The notes under the pieces are model-generated. The model was not told the DNA's origin. It saw only the letters and a list, made by a program, of their open reading frames with translations, and did not search any database. The translations under genes and the position numbers were made by a program. 64,000 nucleotides of DNA, taken from positions 186,001 through 250,000 of the forward strand of contig NZ_JARYGY010000003.1 of assembly GCF_029906345.1 (NCBI RefSeq), read 5' to 3'. Positions 8,434-18,920 of this stretch are shown piece after piece. The stretch comes from Aquimarina mycalae (GTDB lineage Bacteria > Bacteroidota > Bacteroidia > Flavobacteriales > Flavobacteriaceae). How positions within the stretch are numbered: the stretch's first letter is position 1; each line of letters begins with the position of its first letter.

Positions 8434-10470
8434 TTAATATTTAATTATCTCAAACTCACTTCTTCTATTGATTTGATGCTCCTCTTCTGTACAAACCTTA
8501 TCCTTACATTCGATCAAAGGTTTAGATTCTCCGAATCCTTCAAATTGCATTCTTCGGGCATTTACATATCCTACCAATGCAAGATAATTACGAGTAGATT
8601 CTGCTCTTTTTTCAGACAGAACCTGATTATACGAATCAGTTCCTCTACTATCTGTATGAGAATCAATCTTAATATAAACGGTTTTATATTTATCCAATTT
8701 TAACGCAAACTCATCCAATACCTTTTTAGAATCAGCTCTAATGTTCCATTTATCGTAGTCAAAATAAATCGGTGGAAGATCAAAATAGAGTTTACCATTT
8801 CTTTCAATTACCTGTGGACCTACTTTATCTGAAAGCAATTTAAGTCTTAATTCTTCTCCTGTAAGTTCAGCATTCTTCGTTTGTTTACCATCCTTTTGGG
8901 TCTTAGCAATTTCTGTTACATTTTCTTCAGAGTTTTCTACTACCTCAGTTTCTTTCTTCTTTTCTAAATAAATAATATAAGTCTCCTCATCTTTCTCTTT
9001 AATCAAAATAGGTTTGATTTTAGTATCATACCCATCAGAAGAGGCCTTAAAATTATATTTCCCTGGAAAGATACTCATACTAAAAGACGCAATAGAGTCT
9101 AGATCTTTTTCATAAACTGTATTCTTATCATTATCATATAGAATTACACTAGCATTAGGAATGTAATTATCCGTAGCGAACTCCCTTACCTCAAAACTTA
9201 CCAGATACTCTTTTAAAAATATCTCCCCAATTTGAGAAAAAGAATAAATATCATCATTGGTTTTATGTTTTCTGTTGGATGCATAAAAACCATCTGTTTC
9301 ATTATAATAGGTTAATGAAAAATCATCATATCCAGAATTAATTGGAGCACCTAAGTTTACTGGTTTAGTAAATCTTCCTTCTTTTGATTCTGAAACAAAA
9401 ACATCCATCATCCCCAACCCTAAATGTCCATTAGAAGAAAAGAAAAGGTGACCCTCTTTAGAAATAAAAGGAAATTGTTCTCGATTAGCAGTATTTATTG
9501 TTTCACCGAGATTGTCTGGTTTTCCGTATGTTCCATCTAGATTAATCTCTGTCACATAGATATCAAATCCTCCAAATCCACCTGGCATATTAGATGCAAA
9601 ATATAGTTTACTTCCGTCCTTACTTACTGTAGGATGTTCTATACTATAATTTACATTATTAAAACTAAGTTTTTCTGGTGCAGACCATACTCCATTTACT
9701 TTTTGTGATTTATATAAATGAATGGCATTATTCTGAATGCTATCAAATCGTTTTCTGCCTTTTTCGGTATTACTTTTAGAAATATATAAGGTATTGCCAT
9801 CATCAGCAAAGCAAAAATTTCCTTCATGAAGTTTTGAATTGATTTTACCTGGTAAAGAAACAACCTCTGTATTCGTAGTCTTCTGATAAATATTTAAAAA
9901 AGGACGATGCGTCCATTTATAATTTTTATCTAATAAGCTATTCGGCTTTCTGTCTGAAGAAAAATAGATTATACTATCTTTCTTAACAGCTCCAAATTCG
10001 GATGCATCCGAATTAAAATCTACTGCCATCACTGTATAGTCATCATCCTTTAATTTAAAAGCTTCTATCTCAGCTATAGCATTAGATCTAGAAAGTTCTC
10101 TGCCTTCATTTTTTGAATATAATATTAAAAAATCAACTGCTTTTTCATACTTGCCTAGGGAAGATAACACTTGATGCATCATAAAATTAAATGAATTATC
10201 ATAGGTTTTATCCTTTCCATAAAATTTTCCAGAAGTCAAAATTTTAAGATATCGATAGGCTTGTTTAAATTGAAAGGTGTTATAGTATGCTGTAGAAATA
10301 TTTTTAAGAATATGTTTTGTATACCCTTCTTGATTTAATTCTTGTTCATATTGTAAAGCTGCATTTACATAATCTCCATTTTCAAAAAAACGATCTGCTC
10401 TAGTTTTTCTTTGTGAAAACGTCATCTGTGCGATCAATATAGCTAATACAAGTAGTATTTTAGTTTTCAT
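8434..10470 (-). CDS. OmpA/PD40 protein of a type IX secretion set
   Basis: 678-residue envelope protein with signal peptide (~1-19, TFS-Q). Order of parts: N-terminal TPR-like helices (~25-130); a WD40-like PD40 beta-propeller (~150-410; repeated YFSSDRKP, LYFASNMPGGFGGFDIYV, LFFSSNGHLGLGMMDVF); a CarboxypepD_reg-like beta domain (~420-510); and a C-terminal OmpA domain (~565-678; YFDYDKWNIRAD, HTDSRG, NQVLSEKRAES). This architecture typically accompanies a PorP/SprF protein and links the outer-membrane complex to peptidoglycan. It starts 3 bp after the PorP/SprF gene stop, so all three genes of the set are one operon. Name of a specific orthologue not assigned. Confidence 0.9.
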   Translation of the reverse strand: MKTKILLVLAILIAQMTFSQRKTRADRFFENGDYVNAALQYEQELNQEGYTKHILKNISTAYYNTFQFKQAYRYLKILTSGKFYGKDKTYDNSFNFMMHQVLSSLGKYEKAVDFLILYSKNEGRELSRSNAIAEIEAFKLKDDDYTVMAVDFNSDASEFGAVKKDSIIYFSSDRKPNSLLDKNYKWTHRPFLNIYQKTTNTEVVSLPGKINSKLHEGNFCFADDGNTLYISKSNTEKGRKRFDSIQNNAIHLYKSQKVNGVWSAPEKLSFNNVNYSIEHPTVSKDGSKLYFASNMPGGFGGFDIYVTEINLDGTYGKPDNLGETINTANREQFPFISKEGHLFFSSNGHLGLGMMDVFVSESKEGRFTKPVNLGAPINSGYDDFSLTYYNETDGFYASNRKHKTNDDIYSFSQIGEIFLKEYLVSFEVREFATDNYIPNASVILYDNDKNTVYEKDLDSIASFSMSIFPGKYNFKASSDGYDTKIKPILIKEKDEETYIIYLEKKKETEVVENSEENVTEIAKTQKDGKQTKNAELTGEELRLKLLSDKVGPQVIERNGKLYFDLPPIYFDYDKWNIRADSKKVLDEFALKLDKYKTVYIKIDSHTDSRGTDSYNQVLSEKRAESTRNYLALVGYVNARRMQFEGFGESKPLIECKDKVCTEEEHQINRRSEFEIIKY

Positions 10471-10473
10471 AAT

Positions 10474-11391
10474 CTAGTAGAATCTTGGAGATGTATATTT
10501 GTTACCGAAATTGAGTAAATCAAAATTATATAATAAAATAATTTCGTGACTTCCATTATTATAACCGCTTAGTTGGCTTGTACTAAAATCATACGAATAA
10601 CCAACCTTTAGATTTTTAGTTATATTAAAACCTGCTAACGCAATAAAAGCATCTTCATAACGATAAGAAACTCCTAACTCAAATCTATTATAAAGCAAAG
10701 AGTTCAAAGAGATATCAAATGTTAACGGAGAATCTAATACTTGCTTAATTACCATAGAAGGTTTTAATTTAACCTCATCAACTACATCAAACACAAAGCC
10801 AGTTACTCCATAAAGATGTGTTTTAGATTCTGAAACTCCTATCCCATCAATATTTACATCATTAGGTAATAAATTAGGAGAAGATATACCTGCATAAAAA
10901 TTATTAGAAAACAAAAACAAACCTGCTCCTATATTTAATTGCAGACTGGAATTATTAGCGGCAAATGCTGGATCATCTGCTACATCAGAACCAGAAGCAT
11001 TGAGTGTAAAACTGTTAATTCCTGCTTTCAATCCATAGGATAGCTTAAACTGGTCAGAAATACGAGTGATATATGCAAAGTCAATATTGAAGAAATTATT
11101 ATTTGTACTAATTGCTTCACCTATTCTATCATTTACATAATTAACACTTAACTCTATTTTTTCACTCAACGGAATATTTCCAAAAACATTTGCTGTCTCA
11201 GGCGAACCATCAATTCCTGTCCATTGCTTTCTGTATAACAAACCTGTTGAAATCAATCCACTCTGGTTAGTAACATAAGCAGGGTTCACCGTACTCATGT
11301 TATACATATATTGAGAATATTGTGGTTCCTGCTGCGCATATAATACCGAGCAGAAAACTATCGCTATACTTAAAATTAATCGTGATTTCAT
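10474..11391 (-). CDS. Type IX secretion system membrane protein, PorP/SprF family
   Basis: Outer-membrane beta-barrel of 305 residues with signal peptide (~1-19). Family signatures are visible: QQEPQYSQYMYNMSTVNPAYV near the N-terminus, GLLYRKQWTGIDGSP, alternating amphipathic strands, and a C-terminal strand ending in an aromatic residue (SPRFY). PorP/SprF proteins are needed for secretion or surface attachment of type-B-CTD cargo. It is encoded directly after the cargo-type gene (3 bp gap) and before the OmpA/PD40 gene, so it is probably dedicated to that cargo. Confidence 0.94.
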   Translation of the reverse strand: MKSRLILSIAIVFCSVLYAQQEPQYSQYMYNMSTVNPAYVTNQSGLISTGLLYRKQWTGIDGSPETANVFGNIPLSEKIELSVNYVNDRIGEAISTNNNFFNIDFAYITRISDQFKLSYGLKAGINSFTLNASGSDVADDPAFAANNSSLQLNIGAGLFLFSNNFYAGISSPNLLPNDVNIDGIGVSESKTHLYGVTGFVFDVVDEVKLKPSMVIKQVLDSPLTFDISLNSLLYNRFELGVSYRYEDAFIALAGFNITKNLKVGYSYDFSTSQLSGYNNGSHEIILLYNFDLLNFGNKYTSPRFY

Positions 11392-11394
11392 TGC

Positions 11395-14169
11395 TTATCT
11401 ACTTAGGTAAAAGCTTCCTTGGATTGGAAAATTGTTTTCAAAATTTGGTGTAAAAATGTAGAAATAGGTTCCAGATGGAAGATCATCTCCTAATCGAATC
11501 GACACATTACTCTCGCCTCTAAACTCTCCTGTATTTCGATTGCCTTCGTAGACTGTAGCTCCATATCTATTGTAAATTTTTAGATCAAAATCTGGGAATG
11601 CAACAGGAATATTAAACTCATCTTCTACAAAAAGATCAAAGGTGTCGTTTTGGTTATTACCATCTGGTGAAACTCCATCTTGAAAATCTAAAGAACATAA
11701 ATCGCCATTTGAGAATCTTTCTCCCATATTAAGTATATTGATTGCAACAGTTACCCTTTCGGATTCACAATTATCTGCATCAACAGTAGCTATATAGTAT
11801 ACTTGATTATCAAAAAGTAATGGATTGTCGATAATTGGCATATCACTCTCTAAATTAGCATACCAATTGTAATTAAGTACATCCACTTCAATATCATCCA
11901 ATCTTTTCCCATCAAGAATACAAAATTCTTGATCTGGCACATTGGGTTCTGGTAAATCTACAATCTGTACAGCAACATTTAAAGAAGATTCATCACATGG
12001 TAATGCGTTTACAACTACATATCTAAAATTAAAAATACCATTGGTTAACGTTTCGAATTCTAAGACTCCATCTGGTGACAGCGCTTCGGTATTATCAGTA
12101 TCTTCAAAAACACCTGTTCTAACTGTGTCACTATCTAATAGAGAATATAAATTAACCCGACCATCTATTTTACAGAATGTTTCGTTTCTATCATTACCGA
12201 TTTCTATAGGTTCCACAATAGCAATACTTACTGTTGTTTGATCTTGAGCACTACAACCAATATTACCGCCAACGGTATACACATAATCACCTGGACCAAG
12301 AATTGGTAAAGTATCATCAGAAGCATCAAAAACACCTAGATGATCCATAGAAGTATATCCAAAAGGACCTGTCCAAATTCCCGTAGTATCTGGATCACCT
12401 TCTAATAATTCAAAAAGCGTTACGGTTAGATCATCTGAACATAATGTAGTGCTTGTTCCACTTCCTGCTCCTGCATTTGCTTCTTTAAAAATAGTAAAGG
12501 ATAAATTTGCACTATCTGCACACCCATCATCACTTGCTGTTGAGTATGTAAACGTAAAAGTTTGTTGATTATCAATCTCTGGAAACACAAAAGTGTTATC
12601 AATCACATCTCCATTATTATTTGTCCAAACACCAGTTGTTACAATTGTATTAAACCCATTGGTTCTTAACAAGCTTCTTAAATCAACACTTTCTTCAGTC
12701 TCACAGAAATTAAGTCCATCCGTATCTTCTCCAGGATAATCAACTCCCAATATCTGAATGGTTACCTGCGTAGTGAGTATTGAACAATAAGGTTCACAAT
12801 ACCTAATACCATCTGGTTCTGAAAATGGAAAACAAATTTCTGACAAAGAGTTTGGACAGTTGATACTAGGATGCACAGCATACTCAAACACATAAGTACC
12901 AGAATCATTTCTACCATAGGATACTCTTCCTAAATATTTATCAGGGTCATCGAATGTAGTATTAAGATTTAAATCAGAAGGTCCTGACACCAATCTCCAT
13001 TGAACATATCGATAATTATCATAAATAAAATCTACTCCATTTTGGTTAGTAAATTCTAATAAATTGAATAGTCTCAATGTTTGTGTCCCACTATTAGGGC
13101 ACAATTCTACAGGCGAATTAATTTGCTGAAACGGCTTGAGACGTTCATGAATCCTAAAAGTAATATCTGTAAATTGATCCATACAAACTCCTGATCTTTG
13201 TTCCACTGTATATCTAAACACAAAACTCTCACATCCAAAATCCAAATTATTACCGCCATCAATAATATTCTCATATATTTCTTTAATATTAATGGTAGAA
13301 TCTCCCACATCAGAAATTTGGTTTGTTGGGTCAAAAAATGACGACCAAAAACCTTCTATATCTTCGTCTTCTAAATATGTGTCATCTCTAAGATCTATAT
13401 CTAAATCATATACTCCTGCTAAAATATCTTCCTCACAAATTTCTATAAAAGCTCCAGTTCCAGCATCTACTTCTCTCACCACGGACACCCTAACAGTAGT
13501 TTCCATACTCAGAGCACAAGGAGATATACCTGGAACTTCATATGTAAATTCAAAAACTTCTTGATCAACCAATGGCAAACCAGGTTGGTATGGAATTTCC
13601 ACCATTAATTCAGATCCAGAAATGCTTATAAAACTTGGGCTTGTACCGTTATAAGTCCATTCTCCATTTAGATGCGGTGGCGGGATTAAATCATTAGAAA
13701 TTAATGCATTATAAAGATCAAAAGGTTCTGTATCACAGGTCTCTACATTTACATTATTTATACCAAATGGAGGTAAGGCCACTCCAGAATATGGCCCCAG
13801 AATTAGGCGAATAGTTAAGGCAACATCATCTCCGCAATCCATATTACGAAGTTCAAACGTATAATCACTGATAACTTCTGTAGACCGTTCTAATGACCAT
13901 AAAGATACATTTCCTGTATTAGGATCGAGTGAAATAGAAAATCTTGGATTAACAGACCAAGTACCGTTCTGAATGGTTAATCCTGTTGCGGTTGTATATT
14001 CATCATACAAATTAATGATTCCATCAGGATTACCATCAGTATCAAAATCAACGGTGGTCATATCACACACCGATATTTCCTGAACTAGATTACATTGAGA
14101 AATGATTTTCCCAAAGCCTCCTAAGAATATTAATAAAATGAATAGTAATCTTGTTTTATATTGTTTCAA
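11395..14169 (-). CDS. Secreted multidomain protein with type-B T9SS C-terminal domain
   Basis: Surface protein of 924 residues. Signal peptide ~1-24 (GFGKIISQ). The body consists of repeated beta-sandwich modules of about 70-130 residues (recurring patterns such as 'FCETEESVDLRSLL', 'LCSDDLTVTLFELL', 'FCKIDGRVNLYSLL', 'FCILDGKRLDDI') rich in paired cysteines. The C-terminus (VSPDGNNQNDTFDLF ... LKIYNRYGATVYEG ... LPSGTYFYIF) is the gliding-motility-associated/type-B sorting domain. Such proteins are exported by the type IX system and often act as adhesins or gliding components. It is first in a three-gene operon. The tandem modules suggest variable length between strains. Confidence 0.92.
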   Translation of the reverse strand: MKQYKTRLLFILLIFLGGFGKIISQCNLVQEISVCDMTTVDFDTDGNPDGIINLYDEYTTATGLTIQNGTWSVNPRFSISLDPNTGNVSLWSLERSTEVISDYTFELRNMDCGDDVALTIRLILGPYSGVALPPFGINNVNVETCDTEPFDLYNALISNDLIPPPHLNGEWTYNGTSPSFISISGSELMVEIPYQPGLPLVDQEVFEFTYEVPGISPCALSMETTVRVSVVREVDAGTGAFIEICEEDILAGVYDLDIDLRDDTYLEDEDIEGFWSSFFDPTNQISDVGDSTINIKEIYENIIDGGNNLDFGCESFVFRYTVEQRSGVCMDQFTDITFRIHERLKPFQQINSPVELCPNSGTQTLRLFNLLEFTNQNGVDFIYDNYRYVQWRLVSGPSDLNLNTTFDDPDKYLGRVSYGRNDSGTYVFEYAVHPSINCPNSLSEICFPFSEPDGIRYCEPYCSILTTQVTIQILGVDYPGEDTDGLNFCETEESVDLRSLLRTNGFNTIVTTGVWTNNNGDVIDNTFVFPEIDNQQTFTFTYSTASDDGCADSANLSFTIFKEANAGAGSGTSTTLCSDDLTVTLFELLEGDPDTTGIWTGPFGYTSMDHLGVFDASDDTLPILGPGDYVYTVGGNIGCSAQDQTTVSIAIVEPIEIGNDRNETFCKIDGRVNLYSLLDSDTVRTGVFEDTDNTEALSPDGVLEFETLTNGIFNFRYVVVNALPCDESSLNVAVQIVDLPEPNVPDQEFCILDGKRLDDIEVDVLNYNWYANLESDMPIIDNPLLFDNQVYYIATVDADNCESERVTVAINILNMGERFSNGDLCSLDFQDGVSPDGNNQNDTFDLFVEDEFNIPVAFPDFDLKIYNRYGATVYEGNRNTGEFRGESNVSIRLGDDLPSGTYFYIFTPNFENNFPIQGSFYLSR

Positions 14170-14259
14170 AGTTTATTGGTTTATATGTTAGTGTCATTTC
14201 GACCCTATTTGTTACTAGCCAAAATGAAATAAAATTTTCGACCAATACGCAAAAAGCGG

Positions 14260-14267
14260 CAAAAATA
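14260..14267 (-). promoter_or_regulatory. Candidate -7 box for the type IX operon
   Basis: The minus strand reads TATTTTTG, matching TAnnTTTG, about 90 bp before the start of the secreted-protein gene. The -33 region is AT-rich without a clear TTG at 19-20 bp. Confidence 0.45.
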
Positions 14268-14324
14268 TGAAATATCATTAACATATTGTTAACACATTGT
14301 AATATGTTTCTGTAAAAGTGTTTT

Positions 14325-14921
14325 TTAAACTCTTGATTTTAAAACAGCTACAATATCATTTAACTTATAACCCTTTGCTTGCAATAAAATTAGATAGTGA
14401 AAAAGCAAATCTGCACTTTCATCTAAGAATAGTTTTTCATTATCATCTTTTGCTTCTATGACTACTTCTACTGCTTCTTCTCCTACTTTTTGAGCAACTT
14501 TATTAATTCCTTTTCTGAATAATGAAGCTACATAGGATTTTTCATCATCTTGATTTTCTTTTCTATTCTGTATGGTATTTTCTAAATCAGTTAAAAAGCC
14601 AAAAGATTGCTCATTAGTTTCATTCCAGCAGGTATCAGAGCCTTTATGACAGGTAGGACCTACAGGATCAACCATAACCAACAGTGAATCCTGATCACAG
14701 TCATTTTTGATATTTACCAAATTCAGAAAATTTCCACTTTCTTCTCCTTTTGTCCAAAGTCGATTTTTGGTTCTACTAAAAAAAGTGACTTTTTTAGAAT
14801 CTAACGTTTTTTGATAAGCCTCTTCATTCATATAACCTAACATCAAAACATTCTTAGTAGTTGCGTCTTGTATAATTGCAGGAACAAGTCCATCATTATT
14901 TTTATTGAAATCTATTTTCAT
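14325..14921 (-). CDS. hisIE: Bifunctional phosphoribosyl-AMP cyclohydrolase / phosphoribosyl-ATP pyrophosphatase
   Basis: Steps 2 and 3 of histidine synthesis in one 198-residue chain. HisI half (~1-105): DATTKNVLMLGYMN, WTKGEESGN, metal-binding DCDQDSLL and GPTCHKGSDTCW. HisE half (~110-198): RKEGINKVAQKVGEEAVE-like helix with EEAVEVVIEAK and ESADLLFHYLILL. Last gene of the his operon; it follows hisF by 80 bp, a gap that contains a short dispersed repeat (14936-14960). Confidence 0.96.
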   Translation of the reverse strand: MKIDFNKNNDGLVPAIIQDATTKNVLMLGYMNEEAYQKTLDSKKVTFFSRTKNRLWTKGEESGNFLNLVNIKNDCDQDSLLVMVDPVGPTCHKGSDTCWNETNEQSFGFLTDLENTIQNRKENQDDEKSYVASLFRKGINKVAQKVGEEAVEVVIEAKDDNEKLFLDESADLLFHYLILLQAKGYKLNDIVAVLKSRV

Positions 14922-14935
14922 ATCTATTTCTTATA

Positions 14936-14960
14936 CACTTCGACAAGCTCAGCGTGACAG
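14936..14960. repeat. Short dispersed repeat containing CTTCGACAAGCTCAG
   Basis: The core reads, on the opposite strand, CTGAGCTTGTCGAAG, a short word that I know as a widespread interspersed element in many bacterial genomes, including Bacteroidota. Only one copy is visible in this window, in the hisF-hisIE gap. Confidence 0.4.
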
Positions 14961-15001
14961 GAAAAAATCCATCAGTCTGAATTTATCAAAAATTTATATT
15001 G

Positions 15002-15757
15002 TTATAATCTTACAGGAATTTTATTTGTTCTTAATTCCTCTTTTAAATCTTTAATTTCTATTTCTTTAAAATGAAAAACACTAGCGGCTAATGCAGCATC
15101 AGCTTTTCCTTCTTTAAATGTATCTACAAAGTGTTGTACATTTCCTGCTCCGCCTGAAGCGATTATAGGGATATTTAGTTCTTCTGATAATTTAGACAAT
15201 GCTTCATTTGCAAAACCATCTTTAGTCCCATCATTTTCCATAGACGTGAATAAAATTTCTCCAGCACCTCTTTCTTCTACTTCTTTCGCCCAATCGAATA
15301 AATTAAGTGCTGTTGGTACCTTTCCTCCTACCAAATGTACTTTCCATTCTCCATCGATTCGTTTCGCATCAATAGCGACGGTAATACACTGGCTACCAAA
15401 TTTACCTGCTAAATCATTGATTAACCGTGGATTTTTAACAGCCGATGAGTTTACTGACACTTTATCTGCTCCATTTTGAAGTAATATATCAACATCTTCA
15501 ATTGAAGAAATACCTCCACCTACTGTAAAGGGGATATTCACTTTTTCTGCTACCCTAAGTACTAAATTCGCAAGTGTTTTTCTTCTTTCTTCGGTTGCAG
15601 AAATATCCAGAAACACTAACTCATCAGCTCCTGCTTCAGAATATATTTGTGCAAGCTCTACAGGATCTCCCGCATCTCTAAGATCTACAAAATTGACACC
15701 TTTTACTGTACGTCCGTTTTTTATATCCAAACAAGGAATAATTCTCTTTGTAAGCAT
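15002..15757 (-). CDS. hisF: Imidazole glycerol phosphate synthase cyclase subunit
   Basis: TIM-barrel cyclase that, with HisH, makes imidazole glycerol phosphate and AICAR. The 251-residue length is typical. Visible motifs: [20 protein letters not shown] with catalytic Asp11, [17 protein letters not shown], the second catalytic Asp in [20 protein letters not shown] and IASGGAGN. The start codon overlaps the DinB-like gene stop (TAATG), which implies translational coupling. Confidence 0.97.
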   Translation of the reverse strand: MLTKRIIPCLDIKNGRTVKGVNFVDLRDAGDPVELAQIYSEAGADELVFLDISATEERRKTLANLVLRVAEKVNIPFTVGGGISSIEDVDILLQNGADKVSVNSSAVKNPRLINDLAGKFGSQCITVAIDAKRIDGEWKVHLVGGKVPTALNLFDWAKEVEERGAGEILFTSMENDGTKDGFANEALSKLSEELNIPIIASGGAGNVQHFVDTFKEGKADAALAASVFHFKEIEIKDLKEELRTNKIPVRL

Positions 15758-16272
15758 TAGTTATTTTTATTTTTTGTGTTTAGATCGATTCCTTCATAAA
15801 AACCTAAACTTTTATTTTTTAATTGTTTTGTCCAAAACGCAATTTGTCCTGTATGATAAGAATAATGCTCAGTAACATGGATAGCAATCCCAATACCAGA
15901 GAAATTAAATCCTTGAACCTCTCGTTTTCTCATCCATTCACTATACGTACAATCCTGTATAACCTCTTTTGCTTCTTCAACGATATTTGTAAGTTTATAC
16001 AACAGTTCTTTTTTTGAAAAACCTTCTTGAGCAGAAAACTCAGCATCTCGCTCTCTTTTATCTTCTTTATTTCCCAAAGATGAAATCGCATACTGTGTTA
16101 TATTTCCGCATAAGTGCAGTATAAGATTACCTATACTATTAGAGGATTCATTAAATCGTTTCCAAATATCATTTTCAGAAAGTTGATTAAAGCTAATAGT
16201 CACCATTCTAGTACTTTCATTTAATCTATAAATGATCTGTTCTGTAAACTCATTAATTACCTCTTCGCTCAT
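15757..16272 (-). CDS. DinB-like metal-binding protein inserted in the his operon
   Basis: 171-residue four-helix-bundle protein of the DinB/YfiT-like superfamily (DUF1572-type). The three expected metal-binding histidines can be placed: one in [12 protein letters not shown] and two in [12 protein letters not shown]. Family members include thiol transferases and proteins of unknown function, so no reaction can be assigned. It lies between hisA (2 bp upstream) and hisF (overlapping TAATG), so it is co-translated with the pathway, although it is not a known his enzyme. A role in detoxification or thiol chemistry would be speculation. Confidence 0.85.
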   Translation of the reverse strand: MSEEVINEFTEQIIYRLNESTRMVTISFNQLSENDIWKRFNESSNSIGNLILHLCGNITQYAISSLGNKEDKRERDAEFSAQEGFSKKELLYKLTNIVEEAKEVIQDCTYSEWMRKREVQGFNFSGIGIAIHVTEHYSYHTGQIAFWTKQLKNKSLGFYEGIDLNTKNKNN

Positions 16273-16274
16273 CC

Positions 16275-17003
16275 TTATATCTTTTCTAGTATGTAATTTT
16301 CTAATTGCTTTAAACTAATACGGTTTTCATAGATTGCTTTTCCAATAATAGTTCCTTCACAACCAATTTCTGCTAGTTTTGGTAGTTCATCAAAAGTCGA
16401 TATTCCACCAGATGCGATTAGTTTTATACCTTCTATTTCTGTCAGCATTTTTTTGTACAAGTCAAAAGAAGGTCCTTCGAGCATTCCATCTTTGCTTATA
16501 TCTGTACAAATTACATACGAGACACCTTCTTTTTTATATTCTCTTACAAAAGGAATCAATTCCTTATCACTTTCTTCTAACCAACCACTTACCGCTATCT
16601 TTTCATTATGCGCATCTGCACCAAGAATAATTTTATCATTCCCAAACTGAGATAACCATGATTTAAAAGTTTCTGGTTTTTTTACAGCGATACTACCTCC
16701 TGTAATTTGATTCGCGCCACTATCAAAAGCTATTCTTAAATCCTCATCTGTTTTTAAACCTCCACCGAAATCAATTTTCAAACTTGTTTTAGATGCGATT
16801 TGTTCTAACACTTTATGATTTACAATGTGTTGGGACTTTGCTCCATCTAAATCAACTAAATGTAAATATTGAATTCCATGATCTTCAAATTCTTTAGCTA
16901 CTTCTAATGGATTTTCGTTATATATTTTTTTAGTGTCATAATCTCCTTTAGCGAGCCGAACACATTTTCCGTCTATGATATCTATTGCTGGTATTATTCG
17001 CAT
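16275..17003 (-). CDS. hisA: 1-(5-phosphoribosyl)-5-[(5-phosphoribosylamino)methylideneamino]imidazole-4-carboxamide isomerase
   Basis: ProFAR isomerase, step 4 of histidine synthesis. TIM-barrel of 242 residues with [17 protein letters not shown] (catalytic Asp8), [25 protein letters not shown] (second catalytic Asp) and IASGGIST. It starts 2 bp after hisH stop and ends 2 bp before the DinB-like gene, so it is tightly packed in the operon. The hisH-hisA junction contains a 13-bp word repeated twice (TAGTTGTTGGTTT), which also encodes the last residues of HisH. Confidence 0.97.
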   Translation of the reverse strand: MRIIPAIDIIDGKCVRLAKGDYDTKKIYNENPLEVAKEFEDHGIQYLHLVDLDGAKSQHIVNHKVLEQIASKTSLKIDFGGGLKTDEDLRIAFDSGANQITGGSIAVKKPETFKSWLSQFGNDKIILGADAHNEKIAVSGWLEESDKELIPFVREYKKEGVSYVICTDISKDGMLEGPSFDLYKKMLTEIEGIKLIASGGISTFDELPKLAEIGCEGTIIGKAIYENRISLKQLENYILEKI

Positions 17004-17005
17004 GT

Positions 17006-17614
17006 TTAGTTGTTGGTTTTTAGTTGTTGGTTTGATAACGAAAGAAAGTTCTCAAGAATTTTTGAACCTATAGCGCTACTTTTTTCTGGATGAAACTGAG
17101 TTCCATAAAAATTATCTTTCTGCAATGCTGTGCTATATGTAATTCCATAAGTAGATTGTGCAATGGTTTCTTCTGTTATTGGTGCATAGTAACTATGAAC
17201 TAAATAGATATATTCTTTTTCTGATACTTTATCAAATAATAGAGATTTTAAAGATTCTATCTGGTTCCATCCTATCTGTGGTACTTTAACATTATTATTA
17301 AACCGTACTACATCTGTATTAAAAATTCCCAAACCTTTTGTATCTCCTTCTTCGGTATAATTACACATCAACTGCATTCCTAAACAAATTCCTAATACAG
17401 GTTGTTTTAATTGAGGAACCAAAACATCCAATCCAGATGCTTTTAACTTGCTCATTGCACTACTTGCTTCGCCTACACCAGGAAAAATAACTTTATCCGC
17501 TGCTTTAATTACTGATGGATCATCGCTTAAAACTGCTTCATACCCTAATCGTTGAATTGCAAACTTAATAGATTGAATATTTCCCGCTCCGTAATTTATA
17601 ATTACTATTTTCAT
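17006..17614 (-). CDS. hisH: Imidazole glycerol phosphate synthase glutamine amidotransferase subunit
   Basis: Class I glutamine amidotransferase of 202 residues that supplies ammonia to HisF. The nucleophile is in [12 protein letters not shown], the catalytic His/Glu pair in TQFHPEKSS, and the N-terminus [16 protein letters not shown] is standard. The last residues (QQLKTNN) come from a duplicated 13-bp DNA word and are probably not functional. An 86-bp gap separates it from hisB. Confidence 0.97.
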   Translation of the reverse strand: MKIVIINYGAGNIQSIKFAIQRLGYEAVLSDDPSVIKAADKVIFPGVGEASSAMSKLKASGLDVLVPQLKQPVLGICLGMQLMCNYTEEGDTKGLGIFNTDVVRFNNNVKVPQIGWNQIESLKSLLFDKVSEKEYIYLVHSYYAPITEETIAQSTYGITYSTALQKDNFYGTQFHPEKSSAIGSKILENFLSLSNQQLKTNN

Positions 17615-17700
17615 TTATATTAATGAGTATTAAGTTATGAGTACAAAGCATTACGTATTCTTTTTTTTAAATAAAAAGTTTTGTACTCAATACCATCGTT

Positions 17701-18837
17701 TTACAACATTCCTTTTGTACTTGGCAAAATCATTTTCTCTGGATCTCTTTTTACTGCTACTTTAATTGCCTTGGCAAAAGCCTTAAATATAGCTTCTATT
17801 TTATGATGTTCATTGATTCCTTCTGCTTTTACATTCAGATTAGCTTTGGCACCATCTGTAAAAGATTTAAAGAAATGATAAAACATCTCTGTAGGCATTT
17901 TACCGATCATTTCTCTTTTAAAATCGGCATCCCAAACAAGCCAATTACGCCCTCCAAAATCAATAGCTACTTGGGCTAAGCAATCATCCATTGGTAAACA
18001 AAAGCCATAACGTTCTATTCCTAGTTTATTTCCAAGTGCATTACTAAAAACCTCACCTAATGCTATTGCTGTATCCTCGATAGTATGATGTTCATCTACT
18101 TCCAAATCTCCTTTAACCTTAATATCGAGATCCATCTGTCCGTGACGAGAAATTTGATCCAACATATGATCAAAAAAATCTAATCCAGTGGCAATATTAC
18201 TCTTGCCAGTTCCATCGAGATTTAGTTTAATATAAATATCGGTTTCATTCGTCTTTCTACTAATTTCTGCTACACGTTCATTGAGTTTTAAAAAGTCATA
18301 GATTTTTTCCCAATCATTACTTTCTAAAGCAATATGATCTTTTAGTTCATCTTGTTTGATCGTAATTTCTCCTGTTCCCAAATTAGTATGATCGTTAATA
18401 AAAATTCCTTTGGAACCAAGGTTTTTTGCCAGCTCCATATCTGTCAATCGATCGCCAATTACGAATGAATTTGTAAGATCATATTCTTCAGAAAAATATG
18501 CTGTCAACAATCCTGTTCCTGGTTTACGAGTATTGGCATTTTCATGAGGAAATGTCCTATCCAAAAAAACTTTATCAAAAACGACTCCTTCATTTTCAAA
18601 AGATGTCATAATAAAATTATGCACTGGCCAGAAAGTATCTTCGGGAAACACGTCCGTTCCCAAACCATCCTGATTAGTAATCATTACTAATTCATAATCC
18701 AATTCTTTAGCAATCTTTCCTAAATAGGTAAATGCTTTTGGATAAAAGATCATTTTTTCAAACGCATCTATTTGTTCGTCTGCAGTTTCTTTGATGATCG
18801 TTCCATCACGATCTATAAATAGTACTTTCTTTTTCAT
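17701..18837 (-). CDS. hisB: Bifunctional histidinol-phosphatase / imidazoleglycerol-phosphate dehydratase
   Basis: Fusion of two his enzymes in 378 residues. N-terminal HAD phosphatase (~1-170): catalytic DRDGT motif at the N-terminus, [11 protein letters not shown], and [13 protein letters not shown]-terminal dehydratase (~185-378): [12 protein letters not shown], the metal-binding [16 protein letters not shown] and [18 protein letters not shown]. The fused form is the usual one in Flavobacteriia and enterobacteria. Gaps of 86 and 83 bp on either side are the largest within the his genes. Confidence 0.97.
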   Translation of the reverse strand: MKKKVLFIDRDGTIIKETADEQIDAFEKMIFYPKAFTYLGKIAKELDYELVMITNQDGLGTDVFPEDTFWPVHNFIMTSFENEGVVFDKVFLDRTFPHENANTRKPGTGLLTAYFSEEYDLTNSFVIGDRLTDMELAKNLGSKGIFINDHTNLGTGEITIKQDELKDHIALESNDWEKIYDFLKLNERVAEISRKTNETDIYIKLNLDGTGKSNIATGLDFFDHMLDQISRHGQMDLDIKVKGDLEVDEHHTIEDTAIALGEVFSNALGNKLGIERYGFCLPMDDCLAQVAIDFGGRNWLVWDADFKREMIGKMPTEMFYHFFKSFTDGAKANLNVKAEGINEHHKIEAIFKAFAKAIKVAVKRDPEKMILPSTKGML

Positions 18838-18920
18838 TATTCTATTATTTCAGCAATGCTGAAATCTTTTTAAATTAAACCTTTTTTATTTTTTAAGCCA
18901 TAATCGTATTAGGATGAAAA

